This document shows positions 54,973 through 64,000 of a DNA stretch of 64,000 nt, in pieces. The translations under genes and the position numbers were made by a program. The stretch is from contig OY751488.1 of assembly GCA_963565915.1 (NCBI GenBank), positions 5,239,073-5,303,072 of the forward strand, in the 5' to 3' direction. The number at the start of each line of letters is the position of its first letter. Position 1 is the first letter of the stretch. The notes beneath the pieces are model-generated. The model had not been told where the DNA came from. It was given only the letters and a program-made list of their open reading frames with translations, and made no database searches. This stretch comes from Entoloma clypeatum. Lineage: Eukaryota; Basidiomycota; Agaricomycetes; Agaricales; Entolomataceae.

Positions 54973-55062
54973 GCAACTTGTTATGCGTAACAAACCATTC
55001 CAAGGTTCGGGCAGAGTATGCAGGAAGATGGAAAGACGAAGAGCAATGTGATTGCTAAATCT
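54966..55062 (-). promoter_or_regulatory. self-priming pair, copy B
   Basis: Primer site TTGCTAAATCT (54976-54966) and its complement AGATTTAGCAA at the predicted transcript start (55062-55052), with TATATAAA 35 nt upstream; identical to copy A. Confidence 0.7.
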
Positions 55063-55348
55063 AAGGAATGTAGCTATGGTACATGAGGTTTATATAGTAC
55101 TGACTATGAGCGGTAGCGAATGAGTCAGTAACTGCGGAAGGCAGTGCGCATGAGTAAGGCGACTGCGGAAGGCTATGCACTAATGAGTAAGCTGACTGCG
55201 GAATGAGTCAGACAGCTGCGGAAAGCGAGTCAGCGCGGGAGCGAAGTATACTAAAGGAAATAAAGTATAATACGATATGTGTAAGCGGGGGCCGATGAGT
55301 AAAAGTGAAGAAGTAAGCGTATACGTCCGTAGTCGTTAGTCCGTAACA
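54979..55348 (-). repeat. 5' LTR of copy B (370 bp)
   Basis: Full-length version of the A/B LTR, followed by the target duplication ATGAC. Confidence 0.95.
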
Positions 55349-55353
55349 ATGAC

Positions 55354-55525
55354 GCAGCCTCAACGCAGCCTCATGGTATTTACATATATAAAGTAGGGTA
55401 CTTTCACTTGTATTCGATAGCTTGTTCTCTTGAGATTCCCGCTGGGTCTCTTGGCAATACAGTTCTCTCCACTTTGTTCCTAAGTTTGGGCTTGCAGCGT
55501 CGTTTGACCTAGCTTCGCCTCAACA
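55354..55525 (+). repeat. 3' LTR of element C, right piece
   Basis: Resumes GCAGCCTCAACGCAGCCTCA after copy B, carries ATATATAAAGTA, and ends CGCCTCAACA like 11845. Confidence 0.85.
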
Positions 55526-56260
55526 TCAACCACATCAATCCCATCATTCCCAGCCCTGTCTCCTCAAAAACCATCAGAAATCTCCTGAAAAGGAATGAGT
55601 TCAAGGCAGAAACAAAGAAGAAAAAACCATACCTCAATTTGGCACATCACCAGCAACAGTTGGCCTTTGTTCTCAAGTACAAGGAGTGGTCTGTGGAGGA
55701 CTGGAAGAGGATTATTTGGTCAGATGAGACAAAAATCAACAGATTTGGGTCAGATGGGAAGCAGTGGATCTGGAAAAAGAAAGGAGAGGGGTTGATTGAA
55801 AGAGAGGTGGAGGGAACACTGAAGTTTTGAGGTGGAAACATCATGGTATGGGGCTGTATGGGATGGAATGGAGTTGGGCAACTTACAGAGGTTGAGGGGA
55901 GGATAGATGGTGATCAGTATGTGGCCATTTCGGAGGGTCACTTGCTACCCAGCATAGATGAAAGTGGAATTCCTGAAGAGGCAGTAATTTTTTTAGCAGG
56001 ACAATGATCCCAAGCACATGTCCAACAAGGCTAAAAACTGGATGGAGGAGCAAGGAATTGTGGTCCTGGATTGGCCTTCATAGTCTCCAGATATAAAGAT
56101 GCAACAGAGTGGGTGGAATGATCATTGGAGGCCAGAGAAAGGATGTTTTCCTTCTGAGCAGAGGAGATGGGGCACATGTTGAATTTGAAATATCCTGAGA
56201 GCATTTGGACTGCTTAAATACCTTCAGTCCACATCCAATCCAAGATAGCATCACTATAGC
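55526..56260 (+). pseudogene. Tc1/mariner transposase remnant
   Basis: Starts abruptly with NPIIPSPVSSKTIRNLLKRN, then YKEWSVEDWKRIIWSDETKI (first catalytic Asp), FGSDGKQWIWKKKGEGL, a stop at 55828-55830 where Gly is usual, and GGNIMVWGCMGWNGVG. A frame change in a T run near 55990 precedes QDNDPKHMSNKAKNWMEEQG (second Asp), then LDWPS-stop-SPDI. The NPIEH-type motif with the third catalytic residue is lost. No terminal inverted repeats were found. Family-level call is firm; the gene is dead. Confidence 0.85.
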
Positions 56261-56934
56261 AACTATTTGTCACTCATTGGTTGCTATAGAATCAGTGGAG
56301 CATCAGATTCTGATACGTCTGATACCCCCTCAGATAATTGATTCAATGAGTTCCTGTTTTAAACTGATCATATCTCCATGGATACTAATCAAAATTATAT
56401 AAATGCTTTTTTGATGGATGGCCCTGATGAAATGCTTCCTTCCATATACCAACACCTTGATATTATTTATATCAGATCCAAAGTTATTCAACAGATATTC
56501 AAAAAGTGTCAAACATTGTATCAATTTTTTGAGTCACTGTACATATCCCATGTATAGTTCTATTACCTCAACCTATTATTAGACTATGAGGAAGGGGCCA
56601 CGTGCACCTGCGCAATGCATTCTGCACATTGTTTACTATTATTTGGTGGAAGCACCGCATCACTATATCATAAATTCCATGGCGAAAATTCACAAAATAA
56701 ATACATAGAAAGTGACACATGATGCTATAGTACTTAATTGATATCATGCACAAACTGTGTTGCTCCTGTGTAAGACATGTAGGCAGATGTGCGATGTTTT
56801 TTGTAAGTGTGTTTACATTGCTTTGACACATTTGATGCGCATGTGATGCACATCCAAATGAGGGCAGGCTATTTGCCCTTGTTTGCTTTTGGCGGACTTT
56901 CTGGGCCAAACCCTTTGCCCAATTCGCCATCTGA
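56261..56934. other. no gene seen; one half of a 30 bp repeat pair
   Basis: AT-rich. TACATATCCCATGTATAGTT at 56539 recurs at 57479 with one change, followed by CTATTAC in both, bracketing about 940 bp. Confidence 0.45.
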
Positions 56935-57265
56935 CTCTGCCAGCCCTCTCATGCCCAACAGCCCTCTCTCACCCCCAATGGTCTCGACTCACGTCCAACC
57001 CCTCACTCGTGCCCAACGGCCCCCACTCATGCCCAACAGCCTTGACTCACGCCTAACGCCCTCCATTCATGCCCAATGCCCACTACTCGAGCCCAAAGGC
57101 CCTCTCTCATGCCCAACAGCCTTGACTCATGCCCAATGCCCTCCTTTCACGCCCTAACACCCAGTCCAATGGCCTCAACTCACGTGCAATGCCCACCACT
57201 CAAGCCCAATGGACCCACTCATGCACAATGGCCTGTACTCACACTCATTCATGCCCAACACCCTG
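56935..57265. repeat. degenerate minisatellite
   Basis: About 15 imperfect units around CTCATGCCCAACGGCC (variants CTCATGCCCAATGCCC, CTCACGCCTAACGCCC), unit spacing about 19-25 bp. The open frames across it are by-products. Confidence 0.75.
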
Positions 57266-57299
57266 CCGCATAAATACATATGTAGACCCTGTACTAGCA

Positions 57300-57745
57300 C
57301 ACAAAAGACCGGTTTAGACTGGTCTCAACCAGTCTTTTACTGGTTTTCAAAAAAAAAAAAATTGCCCGAGACCGAAGACCGGGGCCGTCCCAATTCAGCA
57401 GTCTCGGTCTATTTTGGTTCATTTTCTGTTCAGTCTGGTCTGGTTCCAGTCCCATTGGACCGGACCTTGAAACACTAATACATATCCCATGTGTAGTTCT
57501 ATTACTTCAAAACTTGATGTTTCATAGAATGTGATCATATTGTATTTTCTTTGACATTAACCGAAGTTAACAAATTTAACTGGTTAAGACCAGTTTTAAC
57601 CATACCTCAACTGTTTGTCTCAAATTTTGACTGGTTCATAAAAGTTTAGTTAAGGTTAAGGCCTTCGAGGATAAATTCTTAACTCAGTCAAGTCAGGTTG
57701 ATGGGTTTTGAGGCGATTAATTTGACTTAATGTGACTTTGAAACA
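57300..57745. repeat. palindrome-rich AACTGGT/ACCAGTT region
   Basis: Short hairpins such as GACTGGTCTCAACCAGTC and GGTTAAGACCAGTTTTAACC, an A13 run near 57350, and two copies of TTGAAACACTA (about 57466 and 57737). It resembles small inverted-repeat elements, but ends are not clear. Confidence 0.4.
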
Positions 57746-57762
57746 CTACCATCAATCTATGC

Positions 57763-58152
57763 ATGCCCTGGCTCCTTCCATGTGGTGTGTGCTCACCGAT
57801 GGCATCCAGTTTGAGTCACAAACTGACCAGGCCATTGCCAAATCTTGAGAAGCTGCCTGTCGTGCAAGAGTGCCGTGCCGCTGGCAAAGACGCACATTTC
57901 TGTGCTGTTGTTGAGATGTGCCAGGCTCTCAAAGACCCCAACCCCGCCTCAACTCCTCCGACTTTGCCCGCGATAAACCTAGATGCAACCCTCACAAACC
58001 TTGCGACCATGGACGACAACGACCTCTGCCTGTTCAACTACGCCTTCGCAGCTGCTCTCACATCCCCCATCATCAACACCACTTATCCTGCTGACCCAAC
58101 CTCCCTCTCAGAGGTCCTAAACTCCCCTGATGCCTCTGGCTGGCGCAAAAGC
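57763..58152 (+). pseudogene. copia polyprotein fragment cut by G'
   Basis: The open frame ends, at the G' edge, with PADPTSLSEVLNSPDASGWR, which matches the entry into copia RT (an acidic linker followed by an Asp/Trp-containing helix). The preceding part is linker-like. The frame runs on into the G' LTR, but that part is not copia. A fragment only. Confidence 0.5.
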
Positions 58153-58555
58153 TGTAAGGGCAACCTTACGATCCAACAACTCCGAAGTGCTCCAAAGCGA
58201 CTCCAACGTCGGACGACTTGCAAGGGAAATCCAAAGAGAAAGTTCTGAGGATTCCCTTGCAGGCTAGACAGCTATATAGACGACGAGAATTGGAAATGAG
58301 GAGAGGAATGTTGAAATACGACAAAGATCGGGAGTAGGGATGGGAACGGAATATGTAAATCAGAAGTGTGCATGTGGTGGTATAAATCATTGCTCTGATG
58401 TGCACTCCGACGTGGAGGACGGGTCGGAGGTGTTGAAAGATAGATGGAAATGAAAGGAAACGTAAAGTATAGTAATATAAATAATAGACGTACCACAATG
58501 GTCGGAGGGTCGGTTGGAGGTGTCGGATTGAGGAAATTGGATGGTTGCCCTTACA
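58153..58555 (-). repeat. 3' LTR of G' (403 bp)
   Basis: TGTAAGGGCAACC...GGTTGCCCTTACA, the terminal pattern of G, with AGAACTTTCT still present on the minus strand near 58240. Confidence 0.88.
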
Positions 58556-58559
58556 TTAC

Positions 58560-61500
58560 CCCCCTTCTAAGGTGCAGCGTCTCGATGTGCAAGGCGGAAT
58601 GTACAGGACTCGAAGGCAGTTGCAGCGATTCGACGCAGAGCTCCCAGGTGTCGGAGGTAAAATTCCCGGACCAGGCGCAGAGTGTGGACATCCTCCTCCG
58701 TCTCCCACAAGTTTTCCTCGTAGCCGTACCCCTTCCACTTGACTAGGAACTGCAGCTTTCCTCATTGAAGCCAACTATCCAAGATCATTTTGACTTCGTA
58801 TTCCATTTCTTCTCCGACTGCAGTCGGAGGCGGAGGGATATGGACATCTCATCAGAAGGGGTCTTCCAGAGCCAACAACAGTTTTACAACATGGAATACG
58901 GGGTGAATGCAAGACATGGAAGGAGGGAGTTTGAGTTCATACACATGCGTTCCGACAGGTTGGACAACTGGAAATGGGCCTACATATCTATGAGCCAGCT
59001 TTTTGGTCAGTTGGGTGGTTTTGAGGTCAGAGGAATCCAGAAAGACCTTGTTGCCTGGTTGGAAGGTCAGAGTAGACGTCCGATGCTGGTTGTAGTACCG
59101 CGCCATGTCATCTTTGGCCTTCCCCAAAGCTGCTCGTGCTTTCTCCAATGCAGACTTCATCCACTTGCTGAAATCCTCTACGGCCTCGATCTCTGATGGT
59201 CTTTGTTGGGTGACGTCCAGTGTCGATGTAGAAGGGGGTTTGGCATGTGGATGTGTGGACATGGTTATTGTACGAAAACTCTGCCATCAGAAGCCATTCG
59301 TCCCAATCGTCCTGTCGCTTGTTGATGAACAGTCGGAGGTATTGTTCCAACCCCTGGTTCATGTGTTCCGTCTGTCCGTCCGACTGCGGATGGTAGGCTG
59401 TCGAGGCAGCGACCTTGATACCTAACAGCCTGTACAATTCCCATGTGAACTTGGCGACGAACTGTGGTCCGTGATCGGAGACAATGGCCTCTGGAAGACT
59501 GTGATGCTTCCAAACATGTTGAACATAAGATTTTGCAGATCCGAGGGCGGAGAGAGCGGAGTGCGTCGGAATGAAGTGTCCGCATTTCCCGACTGAGTCT
59601 ACTACTACCATGATAGTGTCATACCCATGGGCTTCTGGTAGTTCAGTGATAAAATCAACACTAGTTACCTGCCATCGCTCCGACAGGACTGGGAGCGGAT
59701 GGAGTTCACCAGAGGGTGCGGAGCATTGGACCTTGGTGCAGAGGCAGGGGTCGCAAGTTTTGCAATACTGACCAATTAAACATGCCATGTGGGGCCACCA
59801 ATAAGTGCGTGATACCAACTCTAGAGTCTTCCAACGTCCTGGGTGTCCAACCACCGGATTGTCATGGTGTTGCATGATGATTCATTGTGGAGCTGTGAGT
59901 TGTTGGGCACATAAATGTGATCTCGGAAGTACAGTAAACCCTCCGACTGTTGCCATCCCGCTCTGCGGACGGATGCAGCTCTGACTGTCAGAAGGGAATT
60001 GATGACCTCCGCTATGCTATCCTCTAGAAGGCCATCGCGGATGCCCTGTCAGACCTTCCGGAGGACATCACACTCCTCACTTTGAGTGGCTACTCCCCAA
60101 GTGGCCCATATGGCAAACAGCTCCAGTCAGAGTAGGACTATGTCCTCGTTGTCCCATGAGCCATCTCTGTGGTCTGCCCAATGCAACAGTGTGTCGGACT
60201 TCCCCATCGACTTGCCCGGGCGATGGTGCATCTTGAAATCAAAACACGCTAGGTATAGAGACCACTGCGCTTGTCGCTGATTGAGGTTCTGGGCGGTCAT
60301 AAAGTATTCAAGATTTTTGTGATCAGTCCAAATTTCCACCGTCTTCTCCGCTCCTTCAAGGAAATGTCGCCATTCCTCCAGCGCGCAGATTACGGCCAGC
60401 ATCTCCTTGTCATGAATTTTGTAGTTGTGTTCCACTGGGCTAAGGCTTTTGGAATAAAATGCGACAGGGTGCCACTTACCATCCTCCGACGGTTGGGACA
60501 GTACCACTCCAGTCGCAAAGTCGGAGCTATCCGCTTCGACTCGCCACTCCTTGCTGTGGTCAGGGAGGACAAGTATCGGAGCGGAGGTGATCCTCCACTT
60601 CAGACCTCCAAAGGCCCCCGCTTCCTTGTCGCCCCAGGACGATACACAGCCCTTGGTTGTGAGTCGGAACAGAGGACCTGCAATGTCGGAGAACCCTTGG
60701 ATGAAACAATGATAGAAGTTAGTGAATCCAAGGAAGGACTGTACCTCCCGCACGTTAGTCAGAGTCAGCCACTCCGACACTCCGGCCACCTTGACGGGGT
60801 CCCTTTCCACATGTTCTTTCTCGATAATAAGGCCAAGGTATTCGATCCGTGTCTGTTCAAATTCACACTTCTCCGGTTTGAGATACAATCTGTGTTGTCA
60901 GAGCCGCTCTAATACTATGTGTGTGATCCTCCAATGCTCCAACAGGTCTGACGTAAAGATGAGAATATCATCAAGATAAACACATATGCCACCTTCAGTA
61001 ATAAGATCTTGTAGGATATTGTTCATCATAGTCTGAAAGGTTGAAGGGCTATTAGTGAGTCCAAAGAACATTACGAGGGGTTTGAAGAGTCCCTGATTTG
61101 TCCGAAAGGCCGCTTTCCATTCATCTCCGGGCTTGATTTGGACATTATTGTAGCCCCATCGGATATCGAGCTTGGTGAAGTATTGAGCATTCTGGAGTTT
61201 GTTGACTAGTTCGGAGATGAGCGGAAGAGGGTACTTGTTTTTGATAGTCTTGGAATTGAGCGATCAATAATCCTGAATGAGTCGGAGGGAACCATCCTTC
61301 TTCTTGATGAAAAAGACCGGAGACGCCATTGGAGATTTTGAAGGTCAGATCCGACCAGTGGCTAGATTTTCTTCCAATAATGCATTGAGTTCCTTCTGTT
61401 CCTTCGGAGCGAGCGGATACACCTTGCAACCTTTCAGAGTTGCGTTGGGGATCAGCTCAATGGCATAGTCCCATACATGTTCCTCTGGCAGATTGTCAAA

Positions 61501-62410
61501 GGAGGTCTTGGAAAATACATCTTCAAAATCATGTAAGTGATTAGGTACGGAATCACGAAAAGACTTGGGTTTCTGATTTTGGAGGAACGCCTCTGATAAA
61601 TGTTGTGAGGTAGTTGACGATGCTTGGACAAATCTTCAAACTTGTCTTCCTCCTCCACATCGTCTTCCAACAGCTCATCCAATGATTGTTCTTTGTCCTC
61701 ACTTATGTCTCCACCCAAGGGCCTCGCAGGGCTTCCTCCGCTAATCCAGCATCTGGCGTCGGACCCATCCAACAAGTGCGGATGCGTGCCTGCTCAAATT
61801 TGCGGACCTTCCACTCCTGAATGGCCTCCTGATGGCAAGTCCGACAGCGAGCCGGACACCGACTCATTCTCACCTCCCTGGAGGTCCAATCTACCTTGGG
61901 ATTGTGCTCCTTGAGCCACGTGAATCCTGCTTTCCCAGTCCAGTTCCTGCGAGCTGGGTCCGCTCCATGTGATCTTGATATCGGAGTATAACATCCAGGA
62001 CCTCCAATATTGCTCCGGCATCATTCGGAGTACAGTCGACATTGTAGACAGGAATTGCATGTTGTAGCCTTCAGGTACTGAGTCAATGTTTCTCTACCAG
62101 GGAGCAGTCAATGAAGGAGCCAGTCGCTCCACTATCAAGGAGAGCCTTTTGTGAAAGGGTATCCTTGGTGTCCGTTGTCTCCAGAACAACATCTAGTTCA
62201 ATAGCGTTGTCGGAGCCGTCGGAGGCCAGGATGTATTTTTTGGAAGTTGTCGTTCCCATTTTCGGAGTCAGGGTCGGATGACTTTCAGAGTCAGGGTAGG
62301 TGTGACTGAGGGTTCATTCTGTGCCGAGTCATAGGGAGAAGAAGTAAAATCTGATTCATCTATAGACAAGGAAGCATAACGATTGCTAGTGGACAACGAG
62401 GGCACACCAT
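58560..62410 (-). pseudogene. pol of G', decayed
   Basis: Domain order as in G but broken into many frames. A protease region near 62150 (KALLDSGATGSFID) is followed by RT pieces ([10 protein letters not shown] near 60980; YLKPEKCEFEQTRIEYLGLI from 60885), RNase H (EADSSDFATGVVLSQPSEDG, TDHKNLEYFMTAQNLNQRQA) and integrase from 59875 (HHDNPVVGHPG, CDPCLCTK, VDFITELP, VSDHGPQF, DGQTEHMNQ). A frameshift near 59200 separates the last part (HRYVGPFPVV). The chromodomain region 58560-58850 is in fragments. In the integrase, SDRG has become SDHG and TERVN has become TEHMN, while the D-D-E residues remain. No single product can be made. Confidence 0.85.
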
Positions 62411-64000
62411 TCACTTATTGTCGCGGGGAAAATCCTCTTGTTTGTCTTCTGCTTGCTCCGATGCTCCAGCGACATTGGAGGTAGATGCCACTGCATCTTT
62501 AGTGGCTAGTTGGTCCATCATGTACTCCTCCTGTTCGTCCAACATCATGAATCGGACGTCGAACCAGAGCGGACACTCGCTGTTATATACCATTCTGGCT
62601 CCAACAACCTCCGATCAATTCCGATCAATTCCGATCAATTCCGCTCCAACGATCTCCGATCAATTCCGATATTCCGGACATCCGTTACCTCCGCATCTCT
62701 GCACGTTGCCATCGTGCATTTCATATTCATAACTCCATGTCTTTATGCATTTCATATTCATATTCCCATTTACTTATGCATTGCCTTTTCCGCATGGTCC
62801 GTTGACCGACATCTCCGATGTTCGTTACAGTCGCTGGCAACTTACGCCACAACTCCGGACCTACTCCGACCATCTCCATAAAGTAATCTCATTAGATATT
62901 TAAGCTTGTACCATACCTGTAGTTCCTCAGTTCGAATATCAACAAAGTTCACTCCTCTACTCCCCGTTCATGCCAGAGATCCTCGCTGTGGTACAATACG
63001 CCGACGACATCCTCATCTACTGCTCTTCCTCCATCATTACCCTTCGACGAGCTCAGTACTGTGTCCGAGTCACAACTCCGACGTCGTCCGACCATTTCCA
63101 CGTCAACGTGTCTCTCACCGAGATCTTTCCGAGGACCTCCGCATCTCCGACCTCTCCTCCGACCTCCTGAAATTGGGACACCTTATCCAACAAACGGCGG
63201 CGCAACACATACGTTGAAGCCATGTCCCTCCCCTTTGTCGTTCCTCCGCAATCCCGGAGTTCTGCTCCGGCCTCAGTCCTTCGTCCGACCTCCGACGGAC
63301 TCCGACGAAGCTCCGACTTTTCACCTACTTAACACTCGCGACTGAAATGACCAGTTTTACCACATCTGAAGCATACATTGGTGTTCTTACCCCTGACGCA
63401 AGAGGCATCGATATCCATCGCATTGGGGTCATGGACGGTCGGAGTCAGAGCAATGACTGTTGGAAGTGCACTCGGAATATAGGGGATGAAAGGTCAGGGA
63501 AATACAGATCCTGCCGCTGTCTTTGGTGCGGTCGGAGCAGTGCGGAAAGGGTTTGGGTGTGTCAGAACTGTGGACTTGAAAGCTTTATTGGTGATTCGAT
63601 TATCATTGTTGACTCGTGCAGCTGCATACCAGGCATCCGGGTTGTCATCCGCCGGTCGTCCGAAAGTTAGTGTCGCAATTCCAGATTGGATGTCGGATCG
63701 GAGGCCATGTCAGAACTTGAGTACTATGTTCATTCCTTTGGTGTACCCAGCCTTTTCGACTCAATCCTTGAAGTCGTCAATGTACATAAGCCTCCACATT
63801 CCGACTACCTTGGTAATAGGCTTCTCCCTCAAGAATGAGCCATGCATCTTGTTCTTCGTTTTTCGGAGTGAACTCTGCGATGAACATGGTTCGGAACTGC
63901 ACCCAGGTCTGGTGGCACGGAGCTCCGGTCCAACGCTCTTGTCGGATGACGCGGTCGGCGAAGCGCACAGCATGTCCACTCTTCATGAGGGAAAGTGCCC
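62411..64000 (-). pseudogene. gag of G', split by solo H LTR
   Basis: Reading minus from the window edge: GHAVRFADRVIRQERWTGAP and FTPKNEEQDAWLILEGEAYY match the capsid of G, then frame changes, then CFRCGKTGHFSREC broken at 63334 by a solo LTR. It resumes at 62580 (CPLWFDVRFMMLDEQEEYMM) and ends KQEDFPRDNK at 62411. The GGATTTT heptamer is kept (62435-62429), but the hairpin seen in G is weakened. Confidence 0.8.
62581..63334 (+). repeat. solo H-family LTR (754 bp)
   Basis: TGTTATATACCATTC...CACCTACTTAACA, flanked by CTCGC on both sides (62576-62580 and 63335-63339). Removing it restores the zinc knuckle of G' gag. CTCCGA repeats at the left; TATTTAAGC box near 62898. It is about 270 bp longer than the copy at 10388, part of which (62960-63050) encodes QYADDILIYCSSS. 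Confidence 0.9.

Larger units (their letters stand above)
48830..55348 (-). mobile_element. Ty3/gypsy chromovirus copy B, complete but defective
   Basis: Minus-strand element inserted into the 3' LTR of C, with target duplication ATGAC (48825-48829 and 55349-55353). 5' LTR 54979-55348, gag, pol, an extra small ORF, polypurine tract, 3' LTR 48830-49148. Gag lesions and the integrase Glu-to-Lys change are shared with copy A. B adds its own pol stops. Confidence 0.95.
58153..64000 (-). mobile_element. G-family gypsy remnant G', runs past window end
   Basis: Minus-strand relative of G: 3' LTR 58153-58555, polypurine tract AGAAGGGGGGTAA (minus), pol to about 62400, gag beyond, interrupted by a solo LTR. 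The 5' LTR lies outside the window. The left flank AAAGC should be its target duplication. Many stops and frame changes. Confidence 0.9.

Noticed and set aside
56807..57317. Three plus-strand frames with repeated MPN motifs
   Set aside because: Produced by the minisatellite; repeat unit read in different frames.
1..64000. tRNA, rRNA, CRISPR arrays, prokaryotic promoters or prophage genes
   Set aside because: None seen; intron structure and element types are eukaryotic.

Overview
The window is transposon-dense DNA from a filamentous fungus, almost certainly a mushroom-forming basidiomycete. Supporting signs are Ty3/gypsy chromoviruses with C-terminal chromodomains, 42-120 bp GT-AG introns, a Zn2Cys6-type cysteine cluster, and a high-copy protein family I associate with Agaricomycetes. 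I saw no rRNA, tRNA, CRISPR array or bacterial-type operon. Nearly every recognisable gene belongs to a mobile element, and the few others are broken.

Layout. 1-9219 is a three-level nest: a gypsy remnant (family H, minus strand) was entered by a Ty1/copia element, which was entered by gypsy copy A. 9269-10260 is a decayed Zn2Cys6-type gene (minus). 10388-12840 holds LTR fragments. 13516-28523 is a small plus-strand gene split by a 14.3 kb gypsy element (D, 14033-28308). 28567-35666 is a decayed minus-strand gene split by a complete gypsy element (G, 28807-34913). 35637-36182 is a zinc-finger-like ORF, and 37811-40885 a decayed gene of a repetitive, transposase-like family. 41440-48829 is a heavily mutated gypsy element (C) carrying an inverted-repeat DNA insertion. 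Its 3' LTR was split by gypsy copy B (48830-55348), a sister of A. 55526-57760 holds a Tc1/mariner remnant, a minisatellite and palindromic DNA. 57763-58152 is a copia fragment cut by G' (58153 to the window end), a decayed relative of G whose gag holds a solo H LTR.

Element D is the most unusual object. It has 1194 bp LTRs with no difference seen between them. Its gag, protease and reverse-transcriptase frames appear linked by two successive -1 slippery heptamers (GGGTTTC, then GGGTTTT). Its protease motif is D-Q-G instead of D-S/T-G. Between the integrase and the 3' LTR lie about 5 kb with two antisense, intron-containing genes (six coding exons giving 334 aa; two exons giving 154 aa). Diverged direct repeats flank this cargo.

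Elements A, B and G share a different logic. Each has a GGATTTT heptamer and stem-loop at the gag/pol overlap, and a primer site complementary to the predicted 5' end of its own transcript (Tf1/sushi-like self-priming). G has intact gag and pol frames, a 5 bp target duplication and near-identical LTRs. A and B share the same gag lesions and the same loss of the integrase catalytic glutamate, yet B sits in its own target duplication. Most A/B differences, and many stops in C, look like CpG-to-TpG decay, as expected of methylated repeats.
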